From Ditylenchus dipsaci (taxonomy: Eukaryota; Nematoda; Chromadorea; Rhabditida; Anguinidae), in NCBI GenBank assembly GCA_004194705.1, contig SADC01001301.1, positions 1-64,000 on the forward strand: 64,000 nucleotides of DNA, read 5' to 3'. The notes below the pieces were generated by a model. The model saw only the letters and a program-made list of their open reading frames with translations. It was not told the DNA's origin and did no database searches. Numbering within the stretch: the stretch's first letter is position 1; each line of letters starts with the position of its first letter. A program made the position numbers and the translations under genes. Of the stretch, positions 56,600 to 64,000 are shown piece after piece.

Positions 56600-56960
56600 G
56601 TAATTTGGGTAAATATACCCCTACTCTTGAGTTGCCTGGATAACAACCTGTCGAGGTGGTACTCAACCCTAGATTTGGGATCGGGTAGGTGAAATCGCAC
56701 TTTTGGTCTCATCAAGTCCAATTATTCACAATTTTTTTGGTTGGAAAATAGATTTTTTTATTCAAATGAACTTTTTCATTTTAAGACATCCAGGTGCGCA
56801 TCCACCTGGTCAGGTGATACCTAGACCAGGTATTGAAGTTGGAGTGTGTAAAATCGCAACTTTGGGCTTGACAAACCCAATTCCCCACACAATTTTAAGT
56901 TAGAAAAAATGGCTTATTTTTTATTTTTAAGAAATTTTAATCTTTCAAGTTTGGGTTTGG
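56600..56960. repeat. Dispersed CAGGTGG repeat block (copy 3)
   Basis: Contains CATCCAGGTGCGCATCCACC and AAAATCGCAACTTTGGG, matching 10546-11010 and 16060-16760. Confidence 0.65.
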
Positions 56961-57827
56961 TTTGGGTATTTAGGGTGGTTTTAGGGTACTTGAGGTGGTT
57001 TAGAATGGTTTGTGGTAGTTTGGACACAATCTGAAAATATCAATTCACCTAGATCCCACATTCAAATCAGTAAAAAACAAAAAAAAATTGGCCGAAAAAT
57101 GACCGTCGGAAAAATCTCTAATCCCTACCAGAACATTGAGAGAAAGGAAAAGTACAAAAAGGCAGAAAATTTCTTAACAAATCGGGATTTAAGAAAAGAA
57201 TGCCTTAGCAAATATATTCTTAGCAAATGGGCGCCTTAACAAAAAAATTCTTAGCAATTTGTCGCTTAGCAAAAAAATTCTTGGCAAAACGACCGCTTAG
57301 CAAATCAACCACTTAGCAAAATGCCGCTTAAATTTCGGGGTACAGCCGACAAAAAGTATCTGGAAAATAATAGAACTGGACAAAAAGTCATCTGACAATT
57401 AATTCAAATGAGAAACAATTGGTCTCGGTACGATTTGTTTCAGAAATAATTATTTGGTACTTAAGTGTTTCTAGAAACAATATTTTCCGTACTGAACAAA
57501 GTGAACAATAAAATAACTGATACAGTGGACACTCGACATAATACACCACCGATGTAGGCCATTTACAACTAGCCGTTACAAAAGCCATCTATAAATGGCC
57601 ATCTCTAACTGGCCGTACACTACCATAAACCGAGTAGTGGAGAGCCACTGATGGGGAGCGTCCACAGGTACATATGTAACTGCGTATCTGCTTTTCCATC
57701 CCTACATTAACATACCTTCCCAAACAAACCTTACCTACCAAGTTAAATCACATTAAACAGCCAATCTTTATTCGCTCTTTACTTCTCAACAAAGCCCAAA
57801 TATTTAACAGCAAATCAACACATTTGA

Positions 57828-58944
57828 CTAATCTAGAGCAGTTAAATTTCCTTGATTCTTTAAATAACTGAAGATTTCTGCCGGACTGTAGCCTTCTGCC
57901 AGACGCTTTCTCTGCAATGCGATCCGCTTGTCGACACTTTTCAGCTTCTTCGGAGTACTCTGGAGACGGACTAGCTCGGCCTCTTTCAGGCTGCATTCCT
58001 TTTTCATTTGACGCAGCCACTTCCAAAACTTGGGTTTGGGTAAACCGTTGGGTAAACCGCAAACCGTTGGGTAAAAATGATAATTCTTCTGTTTGATGGC
58101 CCACTATCGAAAATGACGAAAGGACTGTCCTTGGACTTTCTTAGTTCCAAAGGGATATTCATATGCTCAGGATTTGTCGTTGTTCTTGGATCAGCATCTC
58201 GCTTCTAAAGCAAAACTATTCGTCACGGCATGTGGCCATAAGTAATAAAAAAGTCCAACCTTGCGGTGGTAATTTATGACACTTGCAGTACTTAGCACAT
58301 CTACGCGAACCCTTAGCCCATCAGAAGAGTGCTCGACCAACCTGGAATGAATCTCTCTAGGTGCGGCCTAAAAAGCACTGAATATGCCAGAATAACCATA
58401 GAAAACAAGTGATAATGCAACCTGATCCTGAAGCGCGAGTATCGGAATTTTCGCCTTGAATGCCCTCAAATCCAGGTCAACCATAGCTGTGACGTGTGAA
58501 TGGCCTCCTTCGCTTTTGGCAATGCAACTTTTCTGCCGATTTGTTTCGATCACTGCTTTGCAACCATCCAGTTTTTTGACGCATCGCCACTGCTGTATTC
58601 CTAACTTATCGGACTATCCTGACTGTTGATAAACTTCCCCTGAAATAGGTACAAACCGTCGAAAGAACAGTATGTAAAAGACCAACCTTCAAAAACTGCC
58701 AACTCACTTTGACTTCCATTCTTTTTCGGCTGCTGGCTTGGCGTCAAATAGATCGGCACTGGAGGATCAATGACCGCTTTCCTTTTTTAGGGCGTCCAAT
58801 TCGCACTGTTGCTTGATGCTCTTCGGCTGGCTCCTGATCCTCTTGGTCATCGGACTCGACTTGGTCTGCCACTTCATTCCAATCACTCCAATAATCGTCT
58901 GAGCTACCTTTATTCTCACTGCTGTAGTCGATTCTTTGACTCAT
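57828..58944 (-). CDS. FLYWCH zinc-finger protein of the 55.8-59.2 kb element
   Basis: Minus-strand exons: 58944-58687 (acidic N-terminus with YWSDWNEVADQVESDDQED), 58639-58422 (FLYWCH finger: QWRCVKKLDGCKAVIETNRQ, then GGHSHV), 58367-58260 (REIHSRLVEHSSDGLRVRV), 58204 onward (NPEHMNIPLELRKS, then SPFVIFDSG), with a final stretch ending at TAG 57828. Introns are GT-AG, about 47-55 nt. The FLYWCH-to-DSG layout is that of the N-terminal half of animal MULE-linked proteins; no DDE transposase domain follows. Defects: a single-A loss near 58778 and an in-frame TAG just before the finger (about 58617). It may be an accessory or a truncated transposase. Confidence 0.75.
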
Positions 58945-59211
58945 GACGTTGCAACTGTAAGAGCAGAATGATACACCCGGTTAACGTATGAAAGTAACAT
59001 TATAGAAAGAGAAAACAAAACTATACAGCCCATTATTTACAAGAAAGTTTTTTGTGAAATAGTTTTGTCAAAGAACAATTATTTCTGAAACAAATCGTAC
59101 CGAGACCAATTGTTTCTCATTTGAATTGATTGTCAGATGACTTTTTGTCCAGTTGTATTATTTGCCAGATACTTTTTGTCCAGTTCTAGGTGTGCCGATT
59201 AATCGTTCGAG

Positions 59212-59713
59212 CATAGGCGTACCCAGGGTGAGGCTAGCCGGGCTTTAGCCCCTTCCGTCCAAGGTTCGCAGATCGAAAATCGCAAAAGCAGGATTCTGAT
59301 TTCAAAAAGCAGGATTTCGTACAAAAAGTTTCGGCGAAAGCAGGACAACAAATTGGATTGTTATTTGCTGGCTCGACGACCGGAACTTCTTGAACATCCT
59401 GCGCTTCATTTGACTGCGATTCTTCCTCATCGACCTTCTTGCTTCTCTTAGCTGGGTTGAACTTTGACTCCAAATTTTGACTCCAACTTCAGATCATATC
59501 TCAGCACACAAGCATTTTTTTTAAATTCTGCTTTTTGATTTCGATTCCTGAAGAAATTTTAACTATTGGGGAACGTCAGAAAAACTTTTTTGCTGAAGTA
59601 CAAACTTTCATTGAAAAAAAGTATAAAAATTAAAAAAAAAACGTTTCGAACTGACCGTACACCTTTTAGCCCCTCCCGTCAGGAAAAATTTTGCAATCCT
59701 GGGTACGCCTATG
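59212..59713. mobile_element. hAT-type element (502 bp) with transposase N-terminus
   Basis: Ends CATAGGCGTACCCAGG and mirror, perfect 8-bp duplication CGTTCGAG (59204-59211, 59714-59721). A minus-strand frame (59473-59234) starts MESKFNPAKRSKKVDEEESQ, typical of the basic/acidic leader of hAT transposases of the finger type; the rest is deleted. Inserted exactly at the right edge of the FLYWCH element. Confidence 0.9.
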
Positions 59714-59744
59714 CGTTCGAGTACATTGATGGTTTGGTAGATCA

Positions 59745-59870
59745 TACACCCTACCTGCTAACTTACCTACTCTACCTCATCTACCCTCGCCTACCTAGGC
59801 CAATCCTCGCCTACCGTCGCCCACCTCGCCTACCCTCACCAAGGGTGACAGGCACCTATCGACGCCTGCC
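59745..59870. repeat. CTCGCCTACC minisatellite
   Basis: Pyrimidine-rich units ACCCTCGCCTACC repeated about eight times. Confidence 0.75.
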
Positions 59871-60146
59871 TCTTGCTTGGTTTGGTTACACTAATTGTAC
59901 TGCTAGATCAATGTTATAGGTACTATTACTGTGGTTCGGAAACATTGGTGGTTCGGGTACTCTCCCTGTGGTTCGGGAACACTTTCTATTTGGAGGGCAA
60001 CAAAAAGTTTTTCTAAGACTCACTTTGTTATACGTTTCTATGCTTCAAATTAAGCTCAGATGTTGTTTTTGAGGGTTCTGGTGAAACATCTAACATAGCT
60101 TCAACACGAAAATCGGTAAAACGACACTTCGCTATGAGGACAGTTT

Positions 60147-61302
60147 GGCTAGGGGACATTTTTCAAAAACGACTTTTTTCAACAACGACATTTTTTCAAA
60201 CGACAATCTTCAAAACGACACTTTTCCAACCGACATTTTTTAAAACGACATTTTTCAAAACGACACTTTTCCAAAACGACATTTTTCCAAACGATATTTT
60301 TCCAAAACGACACTTTTCCAAAACGACACTTTCCCAAACGACATTTTTCCAAAACGACACATCTCCAAAACGACACTTTTCCAAAAGGGCACTTTTCCAA
60401 AACGACACTTTTTTAAACGACGTTTTTCCAAAACAAAATATTTCTAAGGGTCTAAGATAGCCAAATTGATAGCTTTTGGTGGATTGATTCACGTTTTTGT
60501 TTATATAGGGTCGGCTAAACCAGGGCATTGGTCTGGTCGAGACAAGCACTGCGGCTCAGAAGCGAAAGATCGAGGGAATCAAAGAGGCTTTGGCAGCGGT
60601 CAATGCGGAGGAGATGGGCAACAGCATGGCCCGAATGGCAAACGCAATCGACGGGATCAATTTAGAAGATGTAAACATTGATGAACTCTAAAATTGTTTT
60701 GTCTGAAGTGGAGTATTATTATTGTTCTCGGTTTCTTTTTTTAATAAAGCATGATTGGTGGACGAAATCGGGGTTTATTTGTGTCCGTTAGATGTCTATC
60801 TGGTTGTATGGATATAGAATAACGAGGTTCTGTAAAAAAATTTAAAAATGCCGGTAAAAACAGAATGGGTTTTAGAAGAGGTAAACTTTAGCGGTTTTGC
60901 TCTTTGCCAGAGAATATGCATGGAAAAAATGTATAGGGTTTTTTGTATAATGCTAAATTTTAACAGGATTTGATAACTGCTATTTCGAGAACTGTCGTTT
61001 TCAAGAATTGTCGGAACAATGGAAAAATGTCGTTTTGGAAAAGTGTCGTTTTGGAAAAGTGCCGTTTTGGAAGAATTTCATTTGGAAACGTGTCGTTTTG
61101 GAAGAATCTCGTTTGGAAAAGTGTCGTTTTGGAAAAACGTCGTTTTGGAAAAGTGTCGTTTTGGAAAAATGTCGTTTGGAAAAATGTCGTCTGGAAAAAG
61201 GTCGTTTGGAAAAATGTCGTTTGGAAAAATATCGTTTGGAAAAATGTCGTTTTGAAAAAAACTACATTTGAAAAGTGTCGTTTTTGAAAAATGTCCCTAG
61301 CC
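60147..61302. mobile_element. GGCT element (1,156 bp), GTCGTTTTGGAAAAGT arms, with captured exon
   Basis: Ends GGCTAGGGGACATTTTTC and (reverse complement) GGCTAGGGACATTTTTC. Both arms are long tandem arrays of AACGACACTTTTCCAA units. Flanks GACAGTTT / GACAGTAC; comparison with the outer element's intact right repeat (GACAGTTC) shows each has one later change, so the duplication was 8 bp (or 9). Carries one exon-like segment in the middle. Confidence 0.92.
60487..60691 (+). CDS. 3'-terminal exon of an unknown gene inside a GGCT element
   Basis: After an acceptor (TTTATATAG, 60502-60510 area) a frame reads LNQGIGLVETSTAAQKRKIE, then EGIKEALAAVNAEE and ARMANAIDGINLEDVN, ending IDEL and TAA at 60691. 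Alanine- and glutamate-rich, probably helical. An AATAAA follows at about 60743. No start or upstream exon is present. It looks like the last exon plus 3' UTR of a host gene caught between the arms; I do not recognise the family. Confidence 0.55.
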
Positions 61303-61734
61303 GACAGTACGCTATGGACAGTTCGCTATGATTTTTTGAATGGACAATTCGCTATGATTTTTTGAATGGACAGTTCGCTATAGTTCCTAATTAATGATGA
61401 TTACTCATCATATTTTGTGTCTAGGTCGTATCACATTGCAGTCTCCCTGTTATCCTGTGGTTGTGCTCCAGTTGTTGTCACATGTTTTCGAATACTTTGC
61501 AGTCAAAATTTTCCTTTTTTCATTTTAGTCTTGTAATTTTTCTGTATTCCTTTTGGTCTGCGTTGCTATAATTGTTTCCAATAACAATAATTAAAGTGTT
61601 ATTGAAATGTGGCGCCCGCAAGCTAACCAGAAAGTGGATCTGATGCACTCAACAAAACTTTTGTGGGTAACAAGACGCTAGCCCTCACTATATTTTCGAT
61701 TAATCTGTTAACTCACTTGTTGAGCCCACTCAGT

Positions 61735-62140
61735 TTCTAGAGATAGAGGGAGATGGAAATTGTTTCTATAGGTTTATTTCACTGCAATTTAGCAGCCAGC
61801 TTTAAAATTATATCTTAAGGTCGATTTTGCACTTAGTAAAAGGCAGCCGTTACTACCATCGAGACGTCCGCAAAGAGCTTATGGCTTATCTCCTCCAGAG
61901 TTTGCATACAAAGTGGGCGCGGATCTTCAGCACTCTAAAAGAAATCGTTGATTATGCAAATAAGCATCAGAAGGCTTATGTATGGGGACTTTCAGAGGAA
62001 CTCATATTGGCGGCACGTCTCTTCCAGTACGACTTCATTCTCTATAAACCCTATGAGAAGCCAAAGTTCGTCTTCTTCTCCGCCGAATATGAGCTGGTTA
62101 TCCGTTTTAATTTTAAAACCCAAGTAAAATGGCTTATTTA
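61735..62140 (+). pseudogene. OTU-type cysteine protease domain (deubiquitinase-like)
   Basis: OTU proteases cut ubiquitin-like proteins. Visible: the catalytic block EGDGNCFYRFIS (Cys at 61761-61763), the H..VR helix (HRDVRKELMAYL) and the WGLSEELILAARLFQYDFIL block. The usual C-terminal catalytic His is not seen before the stop at 62139, and an in-frame TAA at 61803 lies between the Cys block and the rest, so either a small splice removes it or the copy is dead. No start codon is clear upstream of 61735. It is cargo of the 60114-63315 element. Confidence 0.75.
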
Positions 62141-62451
62141 GGTCAACACTCCGTTAAAAGATGATAGACCAATGGGTATGATTCGGCATATGCACTGTCC
62201 CTTCCATGTAGTACAAGAATGAGAATAGAAAAGGTGTTATTGTCTCAATGTTATTGGTTTATTGTTTTTTTCGCATTTATTTTGTCATTCTTTGGTTGAA
62301 TAAAATATTAAAGCGGAAAGTAGGCAAGTGACCGTTAGGACTAGCTTAAAAAGGCTCCAAAATGTTTTTCGAATCTATTTGACATGATTATCTAAAATGA
62401 CAAGCTAGCGTGCGTTAGGACAGGCGTGAAAGTGTATAAAACTTATGTTTA

Positions 62452-62703
62452 CAGGGTGGTGCAAAAAAAACGCGGCCACTTGAAAAAATTTGCGTAGGTA
62501 GCTCCTTGCCACATCGATTTCCCCAGGAAAATCGATGGCAGTGGTCAAGCTACGTAGGAGCTTTGTGGTGCTTCTCTTCATCAAAGCCGGCATTGTTGTG
62601 GAGGTTTCCGAGGGCTTGCCACCCAAAAATCGGAATCCGACCGGGCAAGCGGTTACGCACTTCAATTTTTTTTAAGGTGGCCGAATTTTTTTGCGCCACC
62701 CTG
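62452..62703. mobile_element. Mariner-like MITE (252 bp)
   Basis: Ends CAGGGTGGTGCAAAAAAAAC and GAATTTTTTTGCGCCACCCTG-type mirror, TA on both sides. The core ATCGATTTCCCCAGGAAAAT is like that of 30677-30894. Confidence 0.88.
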
Positions 62704-62779
62704 TATGTACCGGAAATTCCGTAAAGAGGTAGCAAGAGGAAAAGAAGAGGTAATGTGGTACGGCGAACGAATATATTTA

Positions 62780-63105
62780 AGCCTCGTGTCCAATGGCTGA
62801 GAGGAAATTCAGCCACAAATGTCTGAAAAAACTTTGATAAAAATGCGTTTCCTCTCACTCTGCCTTTCACTCTAATGATTTCACTCTAATGACTGAAACG
62901 CAGAGTGAAAGGCAGAGTAAGAGGAAACGCATTTTTATCAAAGTTTTTTCAGAGATTTGTGGCTGGAAAATTTTTATTGGGTAGCTCTGAATCTTAGCTA
63001 CAAAATGTGACCAAAAGAAAAAAAAATTTACGAACAAAATAAAGTTTACAGCCCTTCCCGCTTTTAAAAACGTGGAATTTCCTCTCAGTCATTGGACACG
63101 AGGCT
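62780..63105. mobile_element. PIF/Harbinger-like MITE (326 bp)
   Basis: Ends AGCCTCGTGTCCAATGGCTG and mirror, flanked by TTA (62777-62779, 63106-63108). Interior palindrome with AAAATGCGTTT shared with 8945-9346. Confidence 0.85.
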
Positions 63106-63329
63106 TTAGTGTCAAAATCGTTAAGAAAAAGGGCGATTAAAATACCATAGCAAACTGTACATAGCGAACTGTCCATTTCAAAAATCATAGCGAACTGTCC
63201 ATAGCGAACTGTCCATTTCAAAAATCATAGCAAACTGTCCATAGCGAACTATCCATTAAAAAATCATAGCGAACTGTCCATAGCGAACTGTCCTCATAGC
63301 GAAGTGTCCTAGCCCCACGAAAACCCACC

Positions 63330-63715
63330 CAAAAAAACCATTTTTGGCTGAAATCCACCATGGCCGATGGAGAGCACCAAGAAAAAGCACGTAGAAACAC
63401 CGTTTATTTTACGTATTTATGCCTAAAAGGAGCTAAGATGTTGAATTTGAGCGTTCCGGAAAGATATAATATATTAGTTCGCAAAAATTAGCATAAAAAT
63501 GGGTTTGAACCCAAACATCCACCAAAAATCCAGGCTGAAATCCACCATCTCAAATTTGGAGGGCAGGAAAAGTTTTATTTTGAAGCAAGTTCAATTATAC
63601 TTTTTTGTGCTTAAAAGAGAGCTAAGATGTTGAATTTGAGGGTTCCGGGAATATATCAGACATAAAATTGCAAAAACTAACCAAAAATTGGGTTGTAAAA
63701 CAACAACTTCATAAA
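63330..63715. repeat. ~190-bp tandem pair of a dispersed repeat
   Basis: Two direct copies of a unit with GAGCTAAGATGTTGAATTTGA and TTCCGG(A/G)A(A/T)ATAT. A relative in opposite orientation is at 27960-28200 (ATCTTTCCGG, GGTTCAAACCC). Confidence 0.7.
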
Positions 63716-63734
63716 AAGTGTTTTTTGAAAATTC

Positions 63735-64000
63735 GTGGTCTGCTTAATTTGCCGTCGACGAAATTCGGTGTCGGCTTATTTCTTCAAAGTCTTGCGGAGC
63801 CAATTTCGAGCCGATTTCGTAAGCCAATTTCGTCGACGGCGAATTAAGCTGACGGCGAAGTTTGTCAACGGCAAATAAAGCCGATGGCGAATTTTGTCAA
63901 CGGCGAATTTTGCGACGGCGAATTGTGTCAACTGCAAATTTTGCGACGGCGAATTTTGTCGACGGCGAATACCGCGACGGCGAATCAGCCCTCTCCCGTC
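63735..64000. repeat. GACGGCGAATTTTGTC minisatellite (runs off window)
   Basis: About fifteen degenerate units of (G)ACGGCGAATTTTGTC. By analogy with the other tandem-armed elements this could be the left arm of a new element continuing beyond the window. Confidence 0.75.

Larger units (their letters stand above)
55836..57347. mobile_element. GGCT element (1,512 bp), TTTGCTAAGCGG arms
   Basis: Ends GGCTATACCCGAAATTTAAG and (reverse complement) GGCTGTACCCCGAAATTTAA. Arms of TTTGCTAAG(T/C)GG units. Perfect 9-bp duplication GACAAAAAG (55827-55835, 57348-57356). Its end sequence is shared with the element at 19526. Interior holds a tRNA-like palindrome and a CAGGTGG repeat block. Confidence 0.95.
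55803..59204. mobile_element. FLYWCH-carrying inverted-repeat element (interrupted)
   Basis: Terminal repeats GATTAATCGGCACACC... (left, 55803) and mirror (right, to 59204), extending ~150 bp inward with GAACTGGACAAAAAG units and TTCAGAAATAATTATT. The left repeat is split by the element at 55836-57347. Putative 9-bp flanks CTTTGGGTA / GTTCGAGTA (6 of 9; right flank read across the later hAT insertion). Encodes the minus-strand FLYWCH gene. Confidence 0.85.
60114..63315. mobile_element. OTU-carrying inverted-repeat element (interrupted)
   Basis: Terminal repeats share GACACTTCGCTATGAGGACAG; arms are GGACAGTTCGCTATG(ATTTTTTGAAT) units, right arm at 63135-63315 in reverse. Flanking 9-mers CACGAAAAT (60105-60113) and CACGAAAAC (63316-63324) match 8 of 9. 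The left repeat is split by the element at 60147-61302. Interior holds an OTU-like gene, a mariner MITE and a Harbinger-like MITE. Confidence 0.85.

Noticed and set aside
60134..61287. Frames of about 105-117 codons, rich in Lys-Cys-Arg-Phe
   Set aside because: Translations of the AACGACACTTTTCC tandem arms of the 60147-61302 element, open on both strands because the unit lacks stops.

Overview
This is nuclear DNA of a multicellular animal; the phylum cannot be fixed from the sequence alone. It is AT-rich and has conserved metazoan genes cut by many very short GT-AG introns (about 42-60 nt): an SLC35A-type UDP-sugar transporter, mitochondrial ATP synthase subunit e, and copies of RPL8 and RPL36. 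It also carries an intact-looking eukaryotic tRNA-Ile(AAT) and the decayed DNA polymerase of a Polinton/adintovirus-type element. Most of the window is layered transposons, many of them palindromic and many with minisatellite-like arms.

Layout. 1-3.7 kb: eroded Polinton-type DNA polymerase B. 4.2-23.7 kb: one transporter gene on the + strand. Its exons keep consistent phases across the whole interval, but one intron (9461-23008) has grown to 13.5 kb. That intron holds an RPL8 fragment, a BED/hAT transposase relic, several inverted-repeat elements, a gag-protease-only LTR retroelement and the tRNA gene. 23.7-31.7 kb: a stack of nested elements, many with readable 8- or 9-bp target duplications. 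31.8-34.1 kb: a TATA-driven gene for a basic, probably nuclear protein of unknown family. 34.9-38.6 kb: a 1,795-bp tandem duplication. 39-47.3 kb: hAT and foldback elements, and a second copy of a 1.05-kb element also found at 24.8 kb. 48.9-51.6 kb: an RPL36 pseudogene between inverted minisatellite arms. 51.7-52.3 kb: an intact five-exon ATP synthase e gene on the - strand. 53-55.5 kb: further inverted-repeat elements. 55.8-59.2 kb: an element carrying a FLYWCH zinc-finger gene. 60.1-63.3 kb: an element carrying an OTU-type cysteine protease gene. Both of the last two have a second element inserted inside their own left terminal repeat.

The most notable system is a family of inverted-repeat elements whose ends mostly begin GGCT, whose arms are tandem short repeats, and which make 8-10 bp (mostly 9-bp) target duplications. 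This recalls Mutator-like (MULE) or Foldback elements. Members differ completely in repeat unit but share ends and target-site behaviour; some sit inside the arms of relatives, and some enclose host-like exons or accessory genes (FLYWCH, OTU). A parallel set of very short hAT-like elements (8-bp target duplications) consists almost wholly of self-complementary microsatellite. Most frameshifts seen in otherwise good genes are single-base losses in short A runs, so some apparent pseudogenes may be assembly errors.
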